38,550 nucleotides of DNA, taken from the NCBI GenBank assembly GCA_003135855.1, contig PNBD01000143.1:38453-77002 (forward strand), read 5' to 3'. This stretch comes from Deltaproteobacteria bacterium. Lineage in GTDB: Bacteria > Desulfobacterota > Binatia > Binatales > Binataceae. How positions within the stretch are numbered: the first letter of the stretch is position 1; each line of letters opens with the position of its first letter. The notes under the pieces are model-generated. The model was not told where the DNA came from. It was given only the letters and a program-made list of their open reading frames with translations, and did not search any database. This document shows, one piece after another, positions 32,610 to 38,550 of this stretch. A program made the position numbers and the translations under genes.

Positions 32610-33287
32610 ATGGGATTGCGGGAGGAGAAAAAAGTCGAGCAGCGGCGCGCAATTCTCAACGCGGCGATGGCGCTGTTCCGCAAGCGCGGCTACGAGCAGA
32701 CCCGCGTGCAGGACATTATCGCCCGCCTGCGTATCAGCGAAGCTACGTTTTTCAATTACTTTCCGACCAAGGAGGCGCTCCTCCACGAGTTTGCCCTTGA
32801 GGAGGTCGAGCAATCGACCGTCGCTCTTAGAGCGGAACTCGCGCGTGACGATCGCAGCGTGCCCGATCGCATTCGCAACCTCATGGGGATGTGGGCGGAA
32901 GGGTGGGTCTCGGACCGGCGGTTCAATGCCTTGGTCGCGACGCGTTCCCGAATTCTCTCCGGACCGCAAGGCGAGCTGCGCGACAAGGTGTTGCGCAACT
33001 ACGACTTGTTCGCCGCGCTATTTAGCGAAGGACAAAAGCGCGGCGAGATTCGCGCTGACGTGGAGCCGATTCAACTCGCTGAGATGCTCGAGGGAATTTT
33101 CACCTTGATCGCCGGTAATTGGCTGTTCGAGTGGTGGAAGGACAGCACCGGTCCGCTCGAAGCGCGTCTGATGAAGGCGGTCAACGTCTTCCTGGACGGA
33201 TGCAAGCCGTCTGATCGGCCCGGCGCGCGGCTGCTCACCGCTCCTCGCCGAAGAGAAAGAGTGAAAGCGCGATCATCGCGAACGTGA
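32610..33287 (+). CDS. TetR/AcrR family transcriptional regulator
   Basis: About 225 residues from the ATG at 32610 (an in-frame GTG at 32607 precedes it). The N-terminal HTH is canonical: REEKKVEQRRAILNAAMALF, RKRGYEQTRVQDIIARLRIS and EATFFNYFPTKEALLHEFA. The C-terminal ligand domain is helical, with FTLIAGNWLFEWW near the end, suggesting a hydrophobic pocket. It should bind the palindrome in the divergent intergenic region, controlling itself and the DUF1329-like gene. The last 53 bases overlap the lptG gene tail to tail. The final basic residues (APRRRERVKARSSRT) extend past the usual domain end and may be a consequence of that overlap. Confidence 0.92.
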   Translation: MGLREEKKVEQRRAILNAAMALFRKRGYEQTRVQDIIARLRISEATFFNYFPTKEALLHEFALEEVEQSTVALRAELARDDRSVPDRIRNLMGMWAEGWVSDRRFNALVATRSRILSGPQGELRDKVLRNYDLFAALFSEGQKRGEIRADVEPIQLAEMLEGIFTLIAGNWLFEWWKDSTGPLEARLMKAVNVFLDGCKPSDRPGARLLTAPRRRERVKARSSRT

Positions 33288-34335
33288 AGTTCGGCAGCCA
33301 TGCCGCGATCCACGCGGCCAGCAATCCCGAGCGACCCAGCGACGAGGTCATCCCAAAGAACAGCCAGTAGCCGAACCCGATCAGAATCGCGAGCAGGAAG
33401 CTCCGCCCGAGACTCGAACTGCGCGGCAGGGGATCGAGGCTGAGCGCGATTCCGAGCGCCACCATGATCAGGCACGCGAGCGGCATCGCGTATTTAAGAT
33501 CGCGATCGACGACGTAACCGCCGGGGTCGAGCCCCTTGTTGCGCAAATCCTGGATGTAGCGATTGAGTTCCCAGAGACTGAACTCCTCCGGTTCCGCGCG
33601 CAGCAGGCCGAAGTCAGCCGGCGTGAGGCCGAGATCGAGGCGCATGTTGCGGGTCTTGGTCACGTTGCCGCTCGATTCCATCGCGAACGAGTTGATCTGA
33701 TCGGGCACCCATTTGCGCCCGTTCCATTTTGCGCTCTCGGCACGCACGAGGTCCTTCAGCCCGAATGCGTCGTCGAGTTCGTAATGGCTTACGCCGACCA
33801 GTTCATTGCGCTTGCCGTCGAAAATGTCCGCGGACACGAAACCGTCGCGCACGCGGACCCAGATTCGCCGATTGGCGAACACGCCTTGCAGCCGGCGTTT
33901 CTTCAACTGGACGTCGTAGAGGTATTTCGCCTGCCGGGTGGCGGCGGGAACGATCATTTCGTTGAGGAAAAAATTGAAGCCGGAGATCAGGATCGCGATC
34001 GCCAGCACCGGCACCGTCATCTCCAGCCGGCTGATCCCCAACTGCTGGCAGGCGAGCACTTCACCGGAACGATTGAGCAACGCGAAGCCGAGCAACACGC
34101 CCGCGAGGCACGCGACCGGCAGCACCTGCGACATGATCAGCGGCAGCTTGAGGGCGAAGTATTGCAGACCCAGCAGGCCGAGGCCGCCGTAGCGCAGCAG
34201 ATCGTCGAAGCGATCGAACATGTCGCCGAGCAGATACGCGGCGGTGAAGGCCGCGAGACAGACCATGAACGGACCGAAGAATTGGCCCGCGATAAATCGA
34301 TCCATCACGGGCGACAGGCGCGGACGAAATCTCAT
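33235..34335 (-). CDS. lptG: LPS export ABC transporter permease LptG
   Basis: 366 residues of the YjgP/YjgQ family. Hydrophobic segments flank a periplasmic jellyroll: N-terminal membrane helices at about 19-37, 60-85 and 103-122, the domain from about 130 to 275, and C-terminal helices at about 285-303, 312-330 and 338-360. It begins LSPVMDRFIAGQFFGPFMVC. GFALLNRSGEVLACQQLGIS is the coupling helix that contacts LptB. With LptF it forms the inner-membrane part of the LPS transporter. The start overlaps the lptF stop by four bases (ATGA). LptF and LptG are hard to separate by sequence; second position in the pair supports LptG. Confidence 0.88.
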   Translation of the reverse strand: MRFRPRLSPVMDRFIAGQFFGPFMVCLAAFTAAYLLGDMFDRFDDLLRYGGLGLLGLQYFALKLPLIMSQVLPVACLAGVLLGFALLNRSGEVLACQQLGISRLEMTVPVLAIAILISGFNFFLNEMIVPAATRQAKYLYDVQLKKRRLQGVFANRRIWVRVRDGFVSADIFDGKRNELVGVSHYELDDAFGLKDLVRAESAKWNGRKWVPDQINSFAMESSGNVTKTRNMRLDLGLTPADFGLLRAEPEEFSLWELNRYIQDLRNKGLDPGGYVVDRDLKYAMPLACLIMVALGIALSLDPLPRSSSLGRSFLLAILIGFGYWLFFGMTSSLGRSGLLAAWIAAWLPNFTFAMIALSLFLFGEER

Positions 34336-35522
34336 GCTGGCTGCCGGCTCCGCTCGAAGCGCTCGACGAAGTCCCAGATCAAATCGCCCGGTCCGCGGCC
34401 CTGGTCACCGCGGTCGGAGGCGGCGCGATAGAAGAGCCAGACCGCGAGCGCGGCGAACGCGAGGTCCGGGATGCTCATCGCGACGAAGGCGTTCAGCCGG
34501 CCGCTTTGCGCGAACGTCTCACCAACGCGCATCAGCGAATAGTACAAAAAGAACAGCGCGACGCTCACGCCGAAGCGCTCGGAATGCCCGCCGCGCGCCG
34601 GCCTGAGGCCGAGCGAGACTCCCAGCAACGCGAACAGCAGCGTCGCGACCGGAACCGTGAATTTGCCGGCGAGTTCGGTCTCCGCGAGATAGTCCGGCTT
34701 GCCCTTGGCGCGCGCGTCGTGAATCGTTTGGCGCAGCGCCGGATACGACATCTCCTCGGGATCCAGATCGGTTGAGCCCAGCGCAGTTTCGGGGCTGATA
34801 CTCAAGTCATACGTTCGAAAACTGGTGACGTGAGTCGTGTCACCGGACTGCTCGACGCCGAACACCGATCCATCGAACAGCCGGAGTGTGATCGATTTGT
34901 TTTTTGGATCAGGCAGCAGGATTCCACTTTTGGCGATGATCGTGTTCTGCTGCTTGGGATCGCGAGCGTCGGAGATCAGGACGCCTTTCAGCGTCGAATC
35001 GGCGTCGGTCATTTCATCGACATAAACCACCAGCCCGGGAAAGCTGCTGTTGAAGACTTTCTCCCGCAGCCCGGCCGTCGTACGGCTCTGGCCGAGTTCG
35101 TACAGCTTCTCGCGCAGATGGTTATTGGCCCACGGCCGGAGCGAGAAGGCGAAGTAACTCGAAAGCGCATAGACGATCAGCGCGACACCCATCACGGGTA
35201 TTGCGAGCCGGTACAAACTAACCCCGCAGGCGCGCGCGGCGGTCATTTCCTGATCGCTCGACATCCGCCCGAAGCCCATCAGCACCCCGAGCAGCACCGC
35301 CATCGGAAAGGTCAGTTCGAGAAATGCGGGCATGACGTAGCCGATGATCTGCGCGACTTCGCCAAGCGTCACGCCGTGATTGACCACCATCTCGGTGAGT
35401 TTCAGCATCCGGCCCGTCACCAGGGCGAAGGTGAGCAGGCCGACGCCGACCAGGAAGGGCGCGATCACTTCGCGGGCGACGTAACGATCGAGGATCGAAA
35501 TGCCGGGTATCGCGAGTTTCAT
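34332..35522 (-). CDS. lptF: LPS export ABC transporter permease LptF
   Basis: 396 residues of the YjgP/YjgQ family. It starts ISILDRYVAREVIAPFLVGV and has six membrane segments around a periplasmic domain. GFGRMSSDQEMTAARACGVS is the cytoplasmic coupling helix. The domain between about 140 and 285 includes FNSSFPGLVVYVDEMTD and DLDPEEMSYPALRQTIHDA. The final block LGLRPARGGHSERFGVSVAL is typical of the family. With LptG and the ATPase LptB it extracts LPS from the inner membrane. It is the first gene of the pair and is divergent from rlmB. No lptB or lptC is in this window. The gene pair proves an outer membrane with LPS-like lipid. Confidence 0.9.
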   Translation of the reverse strand: MKLAIPGISILDRYVAREVIAPFLVGVGLLTFALVTGRMLKLTEMVVNHGVTLGEVAQIIGYVMPAFLELTFPMAVLLGVLMGFGRMSSDQEMTAARACGVSLYRLAIPVMGVALIVYALSSYFAFSLRPWANNHLREKLYELGQSRTTAGLREKVFNSSFPGLVVYVDEMTDADSTLKGVLISDARDPKQQNTIIAKSGILLPDPKNKSITLRLFDGSVFGVEQSGDTTHVTSFRTYDLSISPETALGSTDLDPEEMSYPALRQTIHDARAKGKPDYLAETELAGKFTVPVATLLFALLGVSLGLRPARGGHSERFGVSVALFFLYYSLMRVGETFAQSGRLNAFVAMSIPDLAFAALAVWLFYRAASDRGDQGRGPGDLIWDFVERFERSRQPA

Positions 35523-35545
35523 CGGTTGCGCGCAGTCTCCACAAT

Positions 35546-35580
35546 TCAGACTCTAAACATCTAATCAGACTGTAAACATC
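35546..35580. repeat. Direct repeat TCAGACTSTAAACATC x2
   Basis: TCAGACTCTAAACATC (35546-35561) and TCAGACTGTAAACATC (35565-35580) are 16-base copies with one mismatch and a 19-base period. They lie between lptF and rlmB. Two adjacent copies near two turns of helix apart could be a binding site for a regulator of either gene, or an accidental duplication. Confidence 0.5.
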
Positions 35581-35657
35581 CTCGGACGCGATTGGAACTT
35601 TCGTCGAGTCGCCGGTGATAAAGCGAGTGGCGCGGCGCTCTGATAGTATCGCGCGCG

Positions 35658-36584
35658 ATGAAAGACTTTCGCGACAAGAGCCGCAAACCGCGCTTCAATC
35701 GCGACGGGCCGAAACCGCCGCATATCAACAAGAGTAGCGCGCACGCATCGCAGCCAGCGAAGCCGCGGCCCCTGCCGGCGCCGTCGAGGCCGGCGCCACC
35801 GCAGCGCGAATATCGAGCCTCGTCGGAGCGCAGCGGCATCGGCAACGAGCGTGAGATCGTGTACGGCGTCGAGCCGATTCGCGAACTAGTCGCGGCGGCA
35901 GCGGCGACGATTCGCGTGCTGTACGTGAAATCCGGCGACGAGCGGCGCTTCGCACCTGAGGTCAATGAGGTGCGTACGGCGGGCGGGCGGGTCGAATTTG
36001 TCGACGACGCCGGACTCGAGCGTCTCGCCGGCCAGACGGCACGCCATCAGGGCGTCGCGGCGCTGATGCGCGAATATGAGTACGCATCGATCGAGGAAAT
36101 CCTCGAGCAGAAGCCCGATCCGCTGGTGCTGGTCGATGGCGTCACCGATCCGCGAAATCTCGGTGCGCTGATGCGATCAGCCGAGGGCGCGGGCGTGGGC
36201 GCAATCGTGCTCGCGCGCGATCGCACGGTCGGGATTACGCCGGCGGTGGTGAAATCGTCGTCGGGCGCGTGGATCCATCTGAAGATCGCGCGATGCGGCA
36301 ACGTGGCGCGTACGCTGGAGCAATTGAAAACGGCGGGCTACTGGGTTGCAGCGCTCGCACCGGGCGGCGCAACTTCGATTTACGATCTCGATACGACGCG
36401 CAAGCTCGCGATCGTGGTCGGCTCGGAAGGCCGTGGCGTGCGTGAGATCGTGAAGAAGGGTGCGGACTTCGTGGTGGACATCCCGATGCGCGGCAAGGTG
36501 GGCTCGCTCAATGTAGCGGTAGCGGGGGCGGTGGCGCTGTTCGAGATTGCGCGGCGCCGCGCGCAGGCGCATCCGGCGGGGTAG
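35658..36584 (+). CDS. rlmB: 23S rRNA (guanosine-2'-O-)-methyltransferase, TrmH/SpoU family
   Basis: 308 residues. A basic, Pro- and Arg-rich tail of about 60 residues precedes the usual start EIVYGVEPIRELVAA. A substrate-binding domain is followed by the SPOUT knot. Motif 1 is DGVTDPRNLGALMRSAEGAG, motif 2 is IVVGSEGRGVRE and motif 3 is IPMRGKVGSLNVAVAGAV. RlmB methylates the 2'-O of G2251 in the 23S P-loop with S-adenosylmethionine. The tail is disordered and absent from the E. coli protein; it may bind rRNA. No ribosome site precedes the ATG at 35658, but TAGTAT lies at 35644-35649, nine bases upstream, which would suit a leaderless transcript. Confidence 0.92.
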   Translation: MKDFRDKSRKPRFNRDGPKPPHINKSSAHASQPAKPRPLPAPSRPAPPQREYRASSERSGIGNEREIVYGVEPIRELVAAAAATIRVLYVKSGDERRFAPEVNEVRTAGGRVEFVDDAGLERLAGQTARHQGVAALMREYEYASIEEILEQKPDPLVLVDGVTDPRNLGALMRSAEGAGVGAIVLARDRTVGITPAVVKSSSGAWIHLKIARCGNVARTLEQLKTAGYWVAALAPGGATSIYDLDTTRKLAIVVGSEGRGVREIVKKGADFVVDIPMRGKVGSLNVAVAGAVALFEIARRRAQAHPAG

Positions 36585-36639
36585 CCGGAAATACCGGCCG
36601 TTCAGGAAGCAAGAAACAGACCCAAATCGGGCGTTCAGC

Positions 36640-36668
36640 TTGACAGGTGGGGATGCGGCGAATAGCTT
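36640..36668 (+). promoter_or_regulatory. Promoter for the tRNA cluster
   Basis: A perfect TTGACA at 36640-36645 is followed by exactly 17 bases and TAGCTT at 36663-36668. The start would fall near 36675, about a dozen bases upstream of the first tRNA. The -35 is ideal and the -10 weak, a combination often seen before stable RNA genes. Confidence 0.65.
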
Positions 36669-36687
36669 TTTCTTCTTAACGTTGTTT

Positions 36688-36759
36688 GCCGATGTAGCTC
36701 AACGGTAGAGCACCTGATTTGTAATCAGTAGGTTGCGAGTTCGATTCTCGCCATCGGCT
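36688..36759 (+). tRNA. tRNA-Thr (anticodon TGT)
   Basis: GCCGATG pairs with CATCGGC, and the anticodon loop TTTGTAA gives TGT. D arm GCTC/GAGC and a standard TTCGATTC T loop are present. CCA is not encoded. It is 72 nt and first in the tRNA cluster. Confidence 0.95.
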
Positions 36760-36780
36760 TGGTCGGCAAGCGAGCCTTGG

Positions 36781-36866
<86 letters not shown>

Positions 36867-36889
36867 GTATGATAGACGACGGGGAGAGA

Positions 36890-36965
36890 GCGGGAATAGC
36901 TCAGTTGGTAGAGCGCGAGCCTTCCAAGCTCGGGGTCGCGGGTTCGAGTCCCGTTTCCCGCTCCA
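36890..36965 (+). tRNA. tRNA-Gly (anticodon TCC)
   Basis: GCGGGAA pairs with TTCCCGC, with discriminator T and encoded CCA. The stem CGAGC/GCTCG encloses CTTCCAA (anticodon TCC). 76 nt. Confidence 0.96.
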
Positions 36966-37068
36966 ATCAGACCGCGGAGCGTTGAGGCGAAGAATATTTT
37001 TGGGCAGCGAGAAGTCAGTTCCGGGCGAGGATTGAATTCCGGCATTTTTCCGGTTGAGCGCGACGGAC

Positions 37069-37141
<73 letters not shown>

Positions 37142-37151
37142 TTCCAAATTT

Positions 37152-37169
37152 GCGCCGCTTGAACGGCGC
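37152..37169 (+). terminator. Hairpin between tRNA-Thr and rpmG, attenuator or processing site
   Basis: GCGCCG and CGGCGC form a perfect 6-bp stem with a CTTGAA loop. GGCAAG and then a run of T's (TTTTTTCTTT) follow. This looks like an intrinsic terminator or partial attenuator between the tRNA cluster and rpmG, 31 bases before the rpmG ATG. Confidence 0.55.
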
Positions 37170-37199
37170 GGCAAGTTTTTTCTTTCGGGAAATACGATT

Positions 37200-37352
37200 A
37201 TGCGAGATTTGATTTCACTGGCGTGCGACACTTGCAAACAGCGCAACTACACCACTACCAAGAACAAGAAGACCCAGACCGACAAGTTTTCGATCAAGAA
37301 GTTCTGCCCGAAGTGCCGGTCTCATACAGTCCACAAAGAGAACAAGGTATAG
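37200..37352 (+). CDS. rpmG: 50S ribosomal protein L33
   Basis: 50 residues, beginning [20 protein letters not shown] and ending [16 protein letters not shown]. It is a component of the large ribosomal subunit near the exit (E) site. The pairs CDTC and CPKC form a zinc ribbon, so this is the zinc-containing (C+) version, which in some bacteria is replaced by a Cys-free copy under zinc limitation. It is intact, of standard length, and lies between tRNA-Thr and tRNA-Trp ahead of secE and nusG, a common arrangement. The ribosome site is weak (CGGGAAATACGATT). Confidence 0.96.
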   Translation: MRDLISLACDTCKQRNYTTTKNKKTQTDKFSIKKFCPKCRSHTVHKENKV

Positions 37353-37451
37353 GCGGACGCCGCAGGGCCGATCCTCAAGCGGAGCGCGCAGCGACTGAAA
37401 CCGCTGCGGGCTTGCTTCTGAGAATCGGGTCAAGGGTGGAGAGATTGTCGA

Positions 37452-37529
37452 GGGCCAGTAGCTCCAATTGGCTAGAGCGTCGGACTCCAAATCCGAATGT
37501 TCCAGGTTCGAATCCTGGCTGGCCCGCCA
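37452..37529 (+). tRNA. tRNA-Trp (anticodon CCA)
   Basis: GGGCCAG pairs with CTGGCCC, with discriminator G and encoded CCA (37527-37529). The anticodon stem CGGA/TCCG encloses CTCCAAA (anticodon CCA). 78 nt, with a slightly long D loop. It immediately precedes secE as in many bacteria. Confidence 0.95.
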
Positions 37530-37587
37530 TCACTCCAGAGGCCCCAGGATGGTCAGGATGACGCAGCACTTGTTTTTGGTGCATTAA

Positions 37588-37791
37588 ATGGATAGATTAA
37601 AAAGTTACCTCAATCAGGGCGTGAATTTCTTCAAGGAAGCGTGGACCGAGCTTTCCAAGGTCCATTACCCTTCGCCCAAGGAGACCATGCAGGCCACGAT
37701 CGTGGTGATCGGTCTGACGATAGTGATGTCCGTGTGGTTGGGCGTAATCGACTTTTTCGCGGTGCGCGGCGTGCAGATGCTGCTCCGCTAG
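37588..37791 (+). CDS. secE: Preprotein translocase subunit SecE
   Basis: 67 residues, the short single-membrane-segment form. A basic amphipathic N-terminus (YLNQGVNFFKEAWTELSKVH) contains the conserved W(T/P)xxxxxxxPxxxE block (WTELSKVHYPSPKE). It is followed by one membrane helix (about 37-57) in ATIVVIGLTIVMSVWLGVID. SecE clamps SecY in the inner-membrane translocon. It lies 58 bases after tRNA-Trp and 100 bases ahead of nusG, a classic order. No frameshift or truncation is seen, and the length matches other short SecE proteins. Confidence 0.96.
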   Translation: MDRLKSYLNQGVNFFKEAWTELSKVHYPSPKETMQATIVVIGLTIVMSVWLGVIDFFAVRGVQMLLR

Positions 37792-37891
37792 AAAGCCGTG
37801 TTTGGCATAGGTAGCGAGTGCGCATTTCAAATCGCCTCAAAAGGCGGGGAATGCATCGACCGAGTGAGTATCCGACGGCACTGAAAGTAAG

Positions 37892-38455
37892 ATGACTGAA
37901 GTTCTGAACGACACTGCCAAGTCCCCGATGAAATGGTATGTCGTCCATACCTATTCGGGTTACGAGCACAAGGCCAAAGCCGCGCTCGAGGAGCGCGTGC
38001 GCTCGCTCCATATGGAGGAAAAAGTAGGCAAGGTGCTGGTGCCGATCGAGCGCGTGCAGGAACTCGGCAGGGGCGGTCAGCGCAAGGTTTCCAGCCGCAA
38101 ATTCTTTCCCGGCTACATCTTCGTGCAGATGGTTCTGAACGACGAAACCTGGCACGTGATCAAAAATACGCCGAAGATCACCGGCTTCGTCGGACATTCG
38201 ACCAATCCGCCGGAAGTGCCGGAATCCGAAGTCGGCGAAATCGAGCAGCAGATGGAGGAGGGTGCGCTCAGGCCCAAGCCCAAGGTGCTGTTCGAGGTCG
38301 GCGAGGCAATCAAAGTAGTTGACGGGCCGTTCCAGGATTTCAACGGGACGGTCGAAGAAGTTAAGCCCGAGAAGGGCAAGGTTCGAGTGTTGATCTCAAT
38401 CTTCGGCCGCGCGACGCCGGTCGAACTCGATTTTGTGCAGGTAGAGAAAGCCTGA
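37892..38455 (+). CDS. nusG: Transcription termination/antitermination protein NusG
   Basis: 187 residues. The NGN domain starts MKWYVVHTYSGYEHKAKAAL after a ten-residue lead. It includes PIERVQELGRGGQRKVSSRK, FFPGYIFVQM and WHVIKNTPKITGFVG. A linker then leads to the KOW domain (FEVGEAIKVVDGPFQDFNG, then VLISIFGRATPVELDF), which contacts Rho or ribosomal protein S10. It binds the RNA polymerase clamp and affects elongation and termination. It follows secE. The next expected gene (rplK) starts beyond the window edge. The stop region is duplicated (see the repeat at 38438-38473). Confidence 0.97.
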   Translation: MTEVLNDTAKSPMKWYVVHTYSGYEHKAKAALEERVRSLHMEEKVGKVLVPIERVQELGRGGQRKVSSRKFFPGYIFVQMVLNDETWHVIKNTPKITGFVGHSTNPPEVPESEVGEIEQQMEEGALRPKPKVLFEVGEAIKVVDGPFQDFNGTVEEVKPEKGKVRVLISIFGRATPVELDFVQVEKA

Positions 38456-38473
38456 CAGGTAGAAAAAGCCTGA
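38438..38473 (+). repeat. 18-bp tandem duplication covering the nusG stop
   Basis: CAGGTAGAGAAAGCCTGA (38438-38455) is repeated immediately as CAGGTAGAAAAAGCCTGA (38456-38473) with one mismatch. Each copy encodes Gln-Val-Glu-Lys-Ala-stop, so the final five residues and the stop codon are duplicated in frame. Confidence 0.9.
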
Positions 38474-38550
38474 AACGACTTCGGCGAAACGGCGGTACGC
38501 GAACAGCGAGTGCCGATTGTCGCGCTCATATCGCGAGCGAAGAGCGACAG

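Overview
The window is about 38.5 kb of GC-rich (roughly 60%), gene-dense bacterial chromosome. LptF/LptG, an RND efflux system with a TolC-type channel and a tripartite lipoprotein adaptor indicate a Gram-negative cell with an outer membrane. The gene mix includes a TauD-type dioxygenase, short-chain dehydrogenases, a CoA-thioester pathway, a selenium-binding protein/methanethiol oxidase homologue, a probable F420-dependent PPOX enzyme and a probable selenoprotein. This suits an uncultivated soil lineage such as Candidatus Binatota or a relative of the old Deltaproteobacteria. That placement is inference from gene content only.

Layout: (1) 1-2779, catabolic genes: two SDRs, an NTF2-like protein and a TauD/TfdA dioxygenase. 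(2) 2780-4546, a lower-GC accessory patch next to a tRNA-Leu: an orphan MazE/AbrB antitoxin, an unknown protein and a secreted protein. (3) 4635-14217, seven minus-strand genes in tight order: methanethiol oxidase homologue, small membrane protein, OmpR-type regulator, histidine kinase, TolC, adaptor lipoprotein, RND pump. Several junctions are 4-base GTGA or ATGA overlaps. (4) 14359-19788, an atypical crotonase, an L,D-transpeptidase coupled to a DUF882 peptidase-like protein, a peroxiredoxin-like gene with an in-frame TGA, a cupin, an isoprenylcysteine-methyltransferase-like protein and an unknown protein. (5) 19840-22408, a thiolase and a 3-hydroxyacyl-CoA dehydrogenase. (6) 22665-23954, a scar with an AT-richer unknown gene, an IS1595-type transposase remnant and a decapitated gene fragment. 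(7) 23955-31085, zwf, a VanZ-like protein and a six-gene overlapping minus-strand operon (lipoate-ligase-like, HEAT-repeat, PPOX, M24 peptidase, HAD, GST). (8) 31139-33287, a DUF1329-like secreted protein divergent from a TetR regulator, with a 24-bp perfect palindrome between them. (9) 33235-38550, housekeeping: lptG/lptF, rlmB, then tRNA-Thr, -Tyr, -Gly, -Thr, rpmG, tRNA-Trp, secE and nusG.

The strongest unusual signal is the peroxiredoxin-like gene at 17213-17797. Its reading frame is intact except for one TGA that sits exactly where the family has the first Cys of its CxxC active site. A 6-bp stem with a four-base AGUU loop begins ten bases after that TGA, which is the position and loop composition expected of a bacterial SECIS element. 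Normal gene calling would start the gene after the TGA and lose the active site. The second item of interest is the coupling of the methanethiol oxidase homologue to a His-rich membrane protein, followed by a two-component system and efflux pump.
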